Below, piece by piece: positions 1 through 8,076 of a stretch of DNA of 64,000 nucleotides. The position numbers and the translations under genes are program-made. The notes beneath the pieces are model-generated. The model was not told where the DNA came from and searched no databases. It worked only from the letters and a program-made list of their open reading frames with translations. The DNA lies in NCBI GenBank assembly GCA_030683815.1, contig JAUXPJ010000005.1, positions 1 through 64,000 of the forward strand, in the 5' to 3' direction. This DNA comes from Flavobacteriaceae bacterium (GTDB lineage: Bacteria; Bacteroidota; Bacteroidia; Flavobacteriales; Flavobacteriaceae). The stretch's first letter is position 1. Each line of letters opens with the position of its first letter.

Positions 1-6
1 ACAAAT

Positions 7-636
7 TTAACATCCTCCTTCTTCAACTTCAACTTTTACTTTTTTTACAGGAGTCACTTTTTTTATTGCTGTTTTAAGTGGCTCTATTGTTACCGGCTCC
101 ATTTTAACTTCATTACTTTTCTTAATATATGCGGCAATATCATATTTAAGCATTTCAGCGCTAAAAGGAATTATATCAAATTGATTATTGTTAAAAGTTG
201 TTCTAGCATTTAATATTTTTACATTTTTAAAACCTAATTTGCTTAGTAAACACCAACAACCACTCGCTCCTTGTCTAGTATGACTATATATTACTATTGT
301 TTTTCCTTCACTTTCAATCTTTCTCAATAGTTTAATAGTTGTATTATCTGGAAGTGTTGGGGCAAAAATATTTAATGCGCCTTCTAAATGACCGTTTTCA
401 AAATCGAAAGCACTTCTTAGATCAACTAAAACATAGGTGTTTAAAGGATCTTTTAAGTTGATATTTTCAATTTCGAAAAGGTAATCATCAGTTAATAGTT
501 TTTCATGAACTTCAGTTGATGATTTCTTAAATTTGGCAGACTTAAAATCTATATTTGAAAGCCCTTCTATTGCTACTGCTAAAATTGAAAGTAATAGAAC
601 GCTGGTAATTAATTTTGAAATATTTATTTTATTCAT
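7..636 (-). CDS. Exported rhodanese-fold protein with C-terminal GGC tail (A)
   Basis: Last gene of the molybdoenzyme operon. From the ATG at 636 it has 209 residues; a TTG three codons upstream also opens the frame but is less likely. Residues 7-25 are a hydrophobic signal peptide or anchor. A rhodanese fold follows, with the family's DLRS motif at 72-75 and the active-site loop at about 117-126. The residue where rhodaneses carry catalytic Cys is Ser118 (IYSHTRQGASG). Two cysteines (CWC, 127-129) sit just after the loop. The C-terminus is a Lys/Val/Glu-rich linker ending in EEGGC, identical over the last 13 residues' worth of tail to the neighbouring paralogue. Classical thiosulfate sulfurtransferase activity is therefore doubtful; a periplasmic sulfur-carrier role through the terminal Cys is inference. 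Confidence 0.8.
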   Translation of the reverse strand: MNKINISKLITSVLLLSILAVAIEGLSNIDFKSAKFKKSSTEVHEKLLTDDYLFEIENINLKDPLNTYVLVDLRSAFDFENGHLEGALNIFAPTLPDNTTIKLLRKIESEGKTIVIYSHTRQGASGCWCLLSKLGFKNVKILNARTTFNNNQFDIIPFSAEMLKYDIAAYIKKSNEVKMEPVTIEPLKTAIKKVTPVKKVKVEVEEGGC

Positions 637-669
637 AATTTTCAATTTTATGGATTAGTCGATAAATGG

Positions 670-1314
670 TTAACATCCTCCTTCTTCAACTTCAACTTTT
701 ACTTTTTTAACGGGTGTTACTGTAGTAGTAGGGGCAGATTTCACGACAGCTTCTTTTATTTCTATTTTGGCTGGAGTGGCATCATAAGGTACCCCAAAAA
801 AGATTCCGGCTGCTTTTCTGAAAGTATAACGCTCAAAATCTTCTTGAGGCATACCTTCCGACGGTATAACAGGATTTAAAATAGTTTCGTAAAAACCATT
901 TAATCCTTCTTTGAGGACGATTAAATTTTTATATCCATTACTGTTTGTTAAAAACCATGCTTGATCAGCTAATAAATGATCATTTGAATAGAATATTAAT
1001 GAAACTCTATCTTGGTTTATAATTGATTCATTTTCTTCATTTAATAAGGTTTCAAAAGGAATATTGATAGCTGATGGAATGTGATACTTATCAAATTCAG
1101 CTTTACTTCTAAGGTCTATCAAAAGTATAGAAGGATCTTTATTTACAAGTTTTTCTGCCAATTCATCAGCATTGATGTAACGTTCGGTACTCATAAATTC
1201 AGCCATTAGTTTTGAAGGTGATTTTTCATCACTTTTGATAATCTTTGGACCAAAAAATACTACAAAACTTAAAATTAATAGGCTGCTAAATAATATGGTG
1301 TTTTTATGTTTCAT
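670..1314 (-). CDS. Exported rhodanese-fold protein with C-terminal GGC tail (B)
   Basis: 214 residues, 33 bp upstream of its paralogue and 14 bp downstream of the NrfD-like gene, so it belongs to the same transcript. Residues 6-23 form a signal peptide or membrane anchor. The rhodanese domain spans about 45-150, with DLRS at 67-70. The active-site position is Ser110 (IFYSNDHL) instead of Cys. The only cysteine in the whole protein is the last residue, Cys214, at the end of a flexible Lys/Val/Glu tail (VKVEVEEGGC). The domain is much less similar to protein A than the tail is. Sulfurtransferase chemistry, if any, must use the terminal Cys; this is inferred from sequence only. Confidence 0.8.
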   Translation of the reverse strand: MKHKNTILFSSLLILSFVVFFGPKIIKSDEKSPSKLMAEFMSTERYINADELAEKLVNKDPSILLIDLRSKAEFDKYHIPSAINIPFETLLNEENESIINQDRVSLIFYSNDHLLADQAWFLTNSNGYKNLIVLKEGLNGFYETILNPVIPSEGMPQEDFERYTFRKAAGIFFGVPYDATPAKIEIKEAVVKSAPTTTVTPVKKVKVEVEEGGC

Positions 1315-1328
1315 GACTTTATATGTTA

Positions 1329-2270
1329 TTAATACAGATATCTCGTTATTTGGCCGGCCTCGACCATTACAAATCTAAAAATCAAACCTCCTATTAATAT
1401 TAAGACAGCGGGAATTACAATGGGAATTTTATATCCCAATACTTCTAAAAATTCTAATAATAAAGGAATAATTAAACCTAATATTACAACAAAACCAAAA
1501 AAGACAATCGTAAATTCTCCGCCAACAAGCAACTGCATTGCCTCTAATTGTACTTGAGAACCCGCATATAATCCCATAAACATATGTGTAATCAACCCTA
1601 ATTCAATAATGATTAAACCAATATCAATTTTATTGAGCAAGTGTCTTTCAAAGTGATTTTTAGAAATTAAAATAATAGCAGCTACTCCTGTAGATAATCC
1701 TGAAGTTAGAAATAATGGGCCTAAAATAGCATTATTCCAGAGAGGTCTTGCATTAAAAGCAGATAATAAAATTCCAGTATAAACTCCGAGTATAATTGAG
1801 AGTGGAATTAAAGCAAGCGCCATATTGAGTCTATTTTTTATTAAAATGTGTTGAAATTTCTTTAAAAAATCAAATTTCAAATCCCACTTTGGAAATAATT
1901 CATCAAAATAACTCAAAACCCAAAATATAGATATTGGAGTAATTAATAATAATACCCATGCACCCCACGACATTGGTGATTCAATTCTAATTGTAGTATA
2001 CAATTTCCAAAAATAGATTTTGTGTGTGAGGTCATAAAATAATGCTATTAAGCCAATTATTAAAGCAATTGGAGCTACAATAGAGGCAAATTTCACTGTT
2101 GCAGGCATCTCTTTTTCTTTGCCTAGCAAATAGAATAGTGCTGTAAAAAAGAGTAATCCGGCTGCTAAACCTCCTAAAAATAAGTAAACAGAAATTGGCC
2201 AATGCCAAATATGCAGTATTGGATCTATGTTTGGTATATTTCTTCCGCTAATAAATAATTCTTCTTTCAT
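1329..2270 (-). CDS. NrfD/PsrC-like menaquinol-interacting membrane subunit
   Basis: 313 residues with about eight transmembrane helices, matching the NrfD/PsrC family (Psr subunits are usually around 250-340 residues). These proteins anchor a periplasmic molybdoenzyme and exchange electrons with the quinone pool. Charged or polar residues within helices (WHWP near 21-25, GEF at about 253) resemble the quinone-site region of PsrC, but I cannot assign exact residues. It follows the ferredoxin subunit by 104 bp. The gap shows no obvious terminator, so one operon is likely. The family also occurs in alternative complex III and sulfite dehydrogenase; the partner subunits here favour the Psr/Phs type. 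Confidence 0.85.
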   Translation of the reverse strand: MKEELFISGRNIPNIDPILHIWHWPISVYLFLGGLAAGLLFFTALFYLLGKEKEMPATVKFASIVAPIALIIGLIALFYDLTHKIYFWKLYTTIRIESPMSWGAWVLLLITPISIFWVLSYFDELFPKWDLKFDFLKKFQHILIKNRLNMALALIPLSIILGVYTGILLSAFNARPLWNNAILGPLFLTSGLSTGVAAIILISKNHFERHLLNKIDIGLIIIELGLITHMFMGLYAGSQVQLEAMQLLVGGEFTIVFFGFVVILGLIIPLLLEFLEVLGYKIPIVIPAVLILIGGLIFRFVMVEAGQITRYLY

Positions 2271-2374
2271 TTGATAATTTTTATTGTTTTTTAAAGGTCA
2301 AATGGAATAGCCCGTTTGATTTTATTTTTTTATTAATATTTGTGTTTACGTCAAACATGGCTATTTCATATTAA

Positions 2375-2908
2375 TTAAATTAAGTAATAAACTTGAGGTT
2401 TTGTGCCAGCTTCGGGTGCCAATGTTTTGTATCTTCTTTTTCCTAATAATTGACTTACTTCACTATGACTATTATCAAGATCACCAAAATACATACATTT
2501 AGTTGGGCACACCGAAACACAAGCTGGCAACTTACCTTTGCTCACTCTATGGTAGCAAAAAGTACATTTATCTATATATCCTCTCGGATGTTGGAAACGC
2601 GCATCATAAGGACACGATTCTATACAAGCGCCACAACCAATACATTCATTGTGCGTCACTAGAACAGTTCCGCCATCAACGATATGACTGGCACCTGTTG
2701 GACAGCACCGAACGCAAGGTGCATTTGAACAATGGTTACAGCGTTCAGATCTCAATTCTAATTCAATAGAAGGGTATGTCCCATTTACAGTTTCTATTAT
2801 CCAATCTCTACAATAACCGATAGGTACGTCATTTTCAGTTTGGCAAGCAACCACACAGTCGCTGCATCCTACACACTTTTTAGTGTCAATTACCATTGCT
2901 AGTTTCAT
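2375..2908 (-). CDS. Ferredoxin subunit (PsrB/PhsB type) with four [4Fe-4S] motifs
   Basis: 177 residues of DMSO-reductase-family iron-sulfur subunit. Four cysteine clusters are visible: CVGCSDCVVAC near the N-terminus, CNHCSNAPCVRCCP at about 57-71, CIGCGACIESCP at about 89-100, and CTFCYHRVSKGKLPAC with CVSVCP after it. This is the standard arrangement for four [4Fe-4S] clusters passing electrons between the NrfD subunit and the molybdopterin subunit. It has no signal peptide of its own, as expected for a subunit co-exported with a Tat-signalled partner. The start lies 2 bp after the stop of the catalytic-subunit gene, implying translational coupling. Confidence 0.9.
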   Translation of the reverse strand: MKLAMVIDTKKCVGCSDCVVACQTENDVPIGYCRDWIIETVNGTYPSIELELRSERCNHCSNAPCVRCCPTGASHIVDGGTVLVTHNECIGCGACIESCPYDARFQHPRGYIDKCTFCYHRVSKGKLPACVSVCPTKCMYFGDLDNSHSEVSQLLGKRRYKTLAPEAGTKPQVYYLI

Positions 2909-2910
2909 AT

Positions 2911-5148
2911 CTAAGCTATATTATATGGATTTTCAGTTAAAAAAGTAACAGAGTTACCGCGCATTCCGGTTCCTCCCATTAATGGGTCTATACTTACAGA
3001 AGTAATAAGTTGTGTGTCACAAGCTCCTTTTCCGTGTGCATTGGTTAGTTTTTGATTATCGTGACCAAAACCATGAACCATATAAACAGAATCAAAACGA
3101 ATCCGCTCAGTGACTCTTACTTTTATCGGGAAAGATGAGATAATACCATCCTGATTTTTAAGCCAAACATATTGATCAGCTTTTAATACTTCTATTTTTG
3201 CTACTTTCGGATTGACCCAAACCGTATTTTCATCCATCAAATCATTTAAATTAGGATTGTTGGCTGTTCGGCTAAAAGTATGCATCGGAGCTCTTCCATA
3301 ATTTAATCGGTAATATCCTTTTTCCGGTTCCGGATGAGGTGTATAAACTGGCATAGGCGGTTGTCCGATGGCTGCTAATTCTTCTGAATAGAATTCAATT
3401 TTTCCACTTTTGGTAGGGAAATTAAAATCTAAATCATCATTCATAAATAAAGATCCCGTTTTTCTCGGATAGTTTTTAACGCCAAGTTTTTGCATTTCTT
3501 CTAATGAAGTGCCCACTTGTTTAAACTGCCAATCGAGTACTTCGGTATAATCATTGTAATTGAAATAATCATGCAATCCCAATTTTTCGCCTAATTGTTT
3601 AGCCATCCACCAAGCTGGTTTTGAATCATATAATGGTCTAATTGCCGGAGCTCTTAAAGCAATGGATGGTTCTCTATTGGCGGATGACCGAATGGAACCC
3701 CATCGTTCTAAATAAGTACATTCCGGTAATACAACATCAGCATAACCGGTTACTTCCATTGGCATAGTATCTACCACTATCATAAATTCCAAAGAATCAA
3801 TAGCTTTTAGTAATAAATTTTTATTTGGAATGGAAACAGGAAGATTACAAGCTGCAACAATCCACGCCTTTACCGGATATTCTACATCATCGGCAGGTAT
3901 TGAAGAACGAATTACTTCATTAGTTATACCCATTTCAGCATAAGGATATCTGCTCGATAATTCTTTCCATGTCCATTTTGGCTTTGGATATGGAGGTTGT
4001 GGAAAATCAGGTACTTTCAATGCTTCTTTGAAGTAGAATCCGCCGCGTCTTCCCCAAGATCCTAATAATCCATTTAAGATAGCTATGGCTCTAGAACGTT
4101 GAGAATCATCACCGTACCAAGTTACGTGCCTGCCCGGATGCACAATTACCGCTGGTGCAGCATCTGCCATTTCTCTGGCGGTTTTTCTGATGACATCTGG
4201 TTCAATAGTTGTAATTCCGTAAGCCCATTCCGGAGTAAAAGTTCTGACATGTTCTTTAAGTTGATCAAATCCTAATCCGAATTTTTCAACATATTCTTTA
4301 TCGTATAAATTTTCATAGATTAAAACGTGCATCCATGAAAGTAAAAGTGCGATATCGGTTGATGGTTTGATGGGTAACCAATATTTTGATTTACTTGCGA
4401 CTGTTGATAATCGTGGATCTACTGTAATAAAAGTAGCACCTCTATCAATAGCATCAGCCATTTCTTGTACCTGAGTATTATGCATATTTTCTCCAAGATG
4501 AGAACCAATAAGCACTAAGCACTTAGAATCTCTAATGTCTGTAGGTTCTGGCGATCCAACCCAAGATCCCATGGTTAATTTGAATCCAACTTCTCTTGGG
4601 CCTCTACACTGCGCAAAAGCGGGTTCTGCAACAGTTTCAGAACCAAATGCTTTTAACAGATGTTCAAAATGACCACCGGGTTCTCCATGTTTTATCAATG
4701 CGATACTTTCAGCTCCGTGTTTTTCTTTCACAGCTTGCATTTTTGAAGCGACTAATGTAAGCGCTTCTTCCCAAGATGCTTCTCTAAACGTTTCTTTACC
4801 GTTAACGATATCGCGAATTAGTGGCGTTTTTAGTCTGTCAGGATCTGTGTACATTCCAACGCCACCGGTACCTCTCGGACAAAGCCGTCCGTAACATTGG
4901 AAATCATTGTCATTTCCAATTATTTTTTTAACATTATTATTTTCATCAGAATATATCCAACCGGCGCATTTCCAAAAACATACCTCGCAATAAGTGGCAG
5001 TTTTCCTGTAATTTTCGAGCACTTTGGAATAAACTAACTCATCTAAATAAGTACTTTCGTCCAAAAAATTAAATACCGATGCTGAAACAGCAGCTCCACC
5101 TAATCCAAGTGCAGAAATCTTAATAAATTTTCTTCTAGAGCTAACCAT
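2911..5148 (-). CDS. Tat-exported molybdopterin oxidoreductase, polysulfide/thiosulfate reductase type
   Basis: 745 residues, close to PsrA/PhsA size (about 760). The N-terminus carries a twin-arginine signal (SRRKFIK, residues 4-10, then a hydrophobic stretch), so it is exported folded. Cys54, Cys57, Cys61 and Cys90 (CEVC, C, LCPRG) bind the proximal [4Fe-4S] cluster. Cys181 in FAQCRGPRE is the likely molybdenum ligand, as in the Psr/Phs and arsenate groups rather than Ser (DMSO reductase) or Sec/Cys formate dehydrogenases. A C-terminal molydopterin-dinucleotide-binding domain follows. First gene of a five-gene operon that ends in two rhodanese-fold proteins, which supports a sulfur compound as substrate. 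The exact substrate (polysulfide, thiosulfate, tetrathionate) and direction cannot be read from sequence. Confidence 0.85.
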   Translation of the reverse strand: MVSSRRKFIKISALGLGGAAVSASVFNFLDESTYLDELVYSKVLENYRKTATYCEVCFWKCAGWIYSDENNNVKKIIGNDNDFQCYGRLCPRGTGGVGMYTDPDRLKTPLIRDIVNGKETFREASWEEALTLVASKMQAVKEKHGAESIALIKHGEPGGHFEHLLKAFGSETVAEPAFAQCRGPREVGFKLTMGSWVGSPEPTDIRDSKCLVLIGSHLGENMHNTQVQEMADAIDRGATFITVDPRLSTVASKSKYWLPIKPSTDIALLLSWMHVLIYENLYDKEYVEKFGLGFDQLKEHVRTFTPEWAYGITTIEPDVIRKTAREMADAAPAVIVHPGRHVTWYGDDSQRSRAIAILNGLLGSWGRRGGFYFKEALKVPDFPQPPYPKPKWTWKELSSRYPYAEMGITNEVIRSSIPADDVEYPVKAWIVAACNLPVSIPNKNLLLKAIDSLEFMIVVDTMPMEVTGYADVVLPECTYLERWGSIRSSANREPSIALRAPAIRPLYDSKPAWWMAKQLGEKLGLHDYFNYNDYTEVLDWQFKQVGTSLEEMQKLGVKNYPRKTGSLFMNDDLDFNFPTKSGKIEFYSEELAAIGQPPMPVYTPHPEPEKGYYRLNYGRAPMHTFSRTANNPNLNDLMDENTVWVNPKVAKIEVLKADQYVWLKNQDGIISSFPIKVRVTERIRFDSVYMVHGFGHDNQKLTNAHGKGACDTQLITSVSIDPLMGGTGMRGNSVTFLTENPYNIA

Positions 5149-5267
5149 AAATTTAGTTTATTAATTAAATTAATTTTACTTTAAAACTATATAAAGTTTA
5201 ACACTGTAAAATTATTTTAATCAGTAACTGATTTGTATGATAAATGTCATGAAAAAAACTTTTTACT

Positions 5268-5281
5268 GTAACATTTGTTAC
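5268..5281. promoter_or_regulatory. Perfect dyad in the divergent operon/cytochrome control region
   Basis: GTAACATTTGTTAC is a perfect 6-bp inverted repeat with a 2-bp centre, roughly in the middle of the 218-bp gap between the molybdoenzyme operon and the 12-haem cytochrome gene. Its size suits a dimeric regulator such as a CRP/FNR-family protein, but it does not match the FNR consensus and no regulator gene lies in the window. About 30 bp to the left, ATGATAAATGTCAT (5237-5250) is a second, imperfect dyad. Confidence 0.4.
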
Positions 5282-5337
5282 TATTAAAACATTGGAAATC
5301 ATAATTTTATAATTTTTATAATCTGGTATTTAATATG

Positions 5338-5345
5338 TATTTTTG
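5338..5345 (+). promoter_or_regulatory. Candidate -7 box of the 12-haem cytochrome gene
   Basis: TATTTTTG fits the Bacteroidota -7 element TAnnTTTG and lies 21 bp before the ATG. No good TTTG is present at the expected -33 position, which would fit an activator-dependent promoter, but that is inference. Confidence 0.4.
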
Positions 5346-5366
5346 TAAGGTATTATTCAAGTATTC

Positions 5367-7265
5367 ATGAAGAGTTTTTTTAAAATATACAGCGAGAACA
5401 TCGTCTTATTATTGATTCTTTTTATTACTTTTTTAGTATATGTCTATGTTAATATTTCTGATTTTAAACTTATTATAAACAAAGCGGTTGGCTCCTCTTT
5501 TTTATCGAAGAATAAACTAAATGAATCTTGTTTGGATTGTCATCAGCAATTTGAAGGATTTTCTGATTATCATCATCCTAAATTAATTGGTTGTACCGGT
5601 TGTCATTTGGGTAATAAACATCAGCAGGAAAAAGAAAAAGCGCATCACGGAATGGTTTTAATTCCGGGTAATTTAAAAGATGCTAAAAATACCTGTGGTA
5701 AATGTCATAAAGATCAACTGTCTAAAATTGAATCTTCATTGATGACTACCAACAGCGGATTGGTTGCCGTCAATAAATTTGTTTTTGGTGAAGCCGGAAC
5801 TCCCAATGATAGCTACCATATTAATAATATCAATTTTACACCTGCCGAAAAACATCTGCGCGATTTATGCGCCAATTGTCATTTAGGAACTGAAAAGAAA
5901 GATTTAGGTCCAATCCATCAAAAAAGTAGAGGCGGCGGTTGCAATGCCTGTCATTTAAATTACACCCGGAAAAGTGCCGATGAATTACAAGTTTATCAAT
6001 CATCCAACAAGAAAAAATTACCCAAAACACATCCCGAAGTCAATTTGCAAATTAAGAATGAGCATTGTTTTGGCTGTCACAGTCGTTCCAGCAGAATTGC
6101 CACCAGCTATGAAGGTTGGTCAGAAACCTTGTTAAAACAACATGAAGTCATCCATAAAAAGGATTTTAGAATTTTAGAAGATCAGCGCGTTTTTGCAAAA
6201 CAATCACCCGATGTTCATCACCAAAAAGGGATGTTGTGTATAGATTGTCACAGTTCGCATGAAGTAATGGGCGATGGAAAAACCTATATTCATCAAGAAG
6301 ATGCCGTTTCTGTGCAATGTACAGATTGTCATTTTACAGATTTACCCAAAACCATCACTATCAATCAATTGGATGCAGAATCGGCTAAAATTGCCGCCTT
6401 GCGAAAGTATGATTTAAAAGATAAGAAAATAGTGGTGAAATCAAAATCAGGGCAAGCATTGATCAATACTTATTTGGATGAAAAAAATAAACCATTTATG
6501 ATTTCAAAAAGTGATGGCAAAATTCATCCATTGACCAAGCCGGCATCAAGTTGTATAAAAGACAAAGCACATTCCAATTTAAGTTGTTCCGGTTGTCATA
6601 CTTCTTGGGCATCAAAATGTATTGGTTGTCACAATCAATATGATAAAAATGATCAAATGGGATTTGATTTATTGGATCAAAAATATGTAAAAGGACAATG
6701 GGTTGAGTATGTACATGAATTTTCAGTTTCAGAACCTTCTTTGGGAGTTCGGGTAATTAATGGTAAAAAAGAAATAAAACCTGCTGTTCCGGGTATGATT
6801 ATGACGATTGATAAAGGAAGTTATCAAAATAAACCGGGAACGGAAGTTGTTTTTCATCGGTTATTTGCGCCCAATGCGCCTCATACCATCAGTAAAAATG
6901 GCAGGAGCTGTGTTTCTTGTCATTTAAATCCGTATGTGTTGGGTTATGGTTCTGGAAAATTAGTTCTCAATAAAAAAGGGAAATTTCAGTTACAAAACAG
7001 TTATGCTTTAAATGAGTTCGATCAATTGCCGGAAGACGCCTGGATTCCGTTTTTATCCAATTTAGACAGCAAGAAAACCTATTCAACCCGAACAAATTTT
7101 AGACCTTTTAATTTATCCGAACAACAAAATATCTTAAAAGTAGGCGCTTGTTTAACTTGTCATCAACCGGATGATAAAACCATGAAACAAAGTTTAACAG
7201 TTGGAATTGATGCTTTGATGCTGAAAAAATCTAACTATTGTATCATCCCAAATTTTAAAAAATAA
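5367..7265 (+). CDS. Membrane-anchored 12-haem cytochrome c
   Basis: 632 residues. An N-terminal hydrophobic helix (about 11-30) anchors or exports it. Twelve CXXCH haem-attachment motifs are countable: CLDCH (55), CTGCH (76), then CGKCH, CANCH, CNACH, CFGCH, CIDCH, CTDCH, CSGCH, CIGCH, CVSCH and CLTCH near the C-terminus. A motif-poor stretch separates the ninth/tenth and the eleventh. Many extra histidines could be distal ligands. It is transcribed divergently from the Psr-like operon, so it may carry electrons to or from that enzyme, or be an independent periplasmic/surface electron conduit. I do not recognise it as OmcA, MtrA, NrfA, Hao or ActA, and treat it as an unassigned multihaem protein. 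Confidence 0.85.
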   Translation: MKSFFKIYSENIVLLLILFITFLVYVYVNISDFKLIINKAVGSSFLSKNKLNESCLDCHQQFEGFSDYHHPKLIGCTGCHLGNKHQQEKEKAHHGMVLIPGNLKDAKNTCGKCHKDQLSKIESSLMTTNSGLVAVNKFVFGEAGTPNDSYHINNINFTPAEKHLRDLCANCHLGTEKKDLGPIHQKSRGGGCNACHLNYTRKSADELQVYQSSNKKKLPKTHPEVNLQIKNEHCFGCHSRSSRIATSYEGWSETLLKQHEVIHKKDFRILEDQRVFAKQSPDVHHQKGMLCIDCHSSHEVMGDGKTYIHQEDAVSVQCTDCHFTDLPKTITINQLDAESAKIAALRKYDLKDKKIVVKSKSGQALINTYLDEKNKPFMISKSDGKIHPLTKPASSCIKDKAHSNLSCSGCHTSWASKCIGCHNQYDKNDQMGFDLLDQKYVKGQWVEYVHEFSVSEPSLGVRVINGKKEIKPAVPGMIMTIDKGSYQNKPGTEVVFHRLFAPNAPHTISKNGRSCVSCHLNPYVLGYGSGKLVLNKKGKFQLQNSYALNEFDQLPEDAWIPFLSNLDSKKTYSTRTNFRPFNLSEQQNILKVGACLTCHQPDDKTMKQSLTVGIDALMLKKSNYCIIPNFKK

Positions 7266-7326
7266 TTAATGGCAATTTATTTTTAGATAAAAAATAATCC
7301 CTAATTTAGTGCTTCAAAAAAAATAT

Positions 7327-8028
7327 ATGAAAACCAGAATTTTAATCGCGATGTTTGTTGTGGTCTGTGTGACAAACAATTTAACTGCCCAATCCAACAC
7401 TAAAAAAGTCACAGTATCCGGATTTATTACTGATACCAATAACAATCCCATTCAAGATGCTGTTATCATGGTTGATAACGTAAAGTTGGATACTTATGTA
7501 AACAGCAAAGGATTTTATAAAATTAAAATTCCGTCAAATACAAAAAACATCATGGTTTTTTCTGTCAAAAACGGACTTAAAGAGCATGAATTTAAAGGAG
7601 AATCTACCGTAAATTTTATGTTGAATGCCGATATTAATACTGCTAAATTTGAAAATATTAGCAATGATGATCAAGTTGATGTTGGTTATGGAACAGTTAA
7701 AAAAAGTAATCTAACTTCCAGTGTAGGCACCATTGAGGAAGATAAAAATAGCAGCTATCGCAATATTTATGATATGATAGCAGGTAAAGTTCCGGGTGTT
7801 ACTGTAACCGGAAATAGAATTGTCATTAGAGGGCTTTCATCTATAAATTCTGGAACTGATCCTCTTTTTGTAGTCGATGGATTGGTAACTTCAAATATCA
7901 GTGATATTCCTCCTTCTCAAGTAGATAATATCAGTATTTTAAAAGGATCAAATGCAGCTATGTATGGCGCTAGGGGAGCCAATGGAGTCATTTTAATCAA
8001 TTTAAAGAAAGCAAAAAGGGGGAATTGA
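7327..8028 (+). CDS. SusC-type TonB plug protein without barrel
   Basis: From the ATG at 7327 (a GTG 18 bp upstream is less likely, since it would precede the signal peptide) the protein has 233 residues. A signal peptide ends near NLTAQS. A carboxypeptidase-regulatory-like beta sandwich follows (about 25-105), then a TonB-receptor plug with the SusC signatures VGYGTVKKSNLTSSVG, IVIRGLSS, FVVDG, ILKGSNAAMYGARGANG. It stops exactly where a plug ends, and there is no residue of a beta-barrel downstream in any frame. Stand-alone plugs of this kind are known in flavobacterial proteomes; function is unknown. It could be a relic or a TonB-interacting adaptor. It lies 61 bp after the cytochrome gene. 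Confidence 0.8.
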   Translation: MKTRILIAMFVVVCVTNNLTAQSNTKKVTVSGFITDTNNNPIQDAVIMVDNVKLDTYVNSKGFYKIKIPSNTKNIMVFSVKNGLKEHEFKGESTVNFMLNADINTAKFENISNDDQVDVGYGTVKKSNLTSSVGTIEEDKNSSYRNIYDMIAGKVPGVTVTGNRIVIRGLSSINSGTDPLFVVDGLVTSNISDIPPSQVDNISILKGSNAAMYGARGANGVILINLKKAKRGN

Positions 8029-8076
8029 TTTTTTAGATAAGAGAACATAGATAAAAGATAAAAGTAGCCTACAATT

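Noticed and set aside
2450-2769. Plus-strand frames opposite the ferredoxin subunit
   Set aside because: Antisense shadows of a strongly conserved iron-sulfur protein; no family resemblance.
1329-5148. Alternative complex III or formate dehydrogenase
   Set aside because: The catalytic subunit has its own Tat signal and a cysteine ligand in a Psr/Phs-like context, subunit order is Psr-type, and the other Act subunits and FDH accessory genes are absent.
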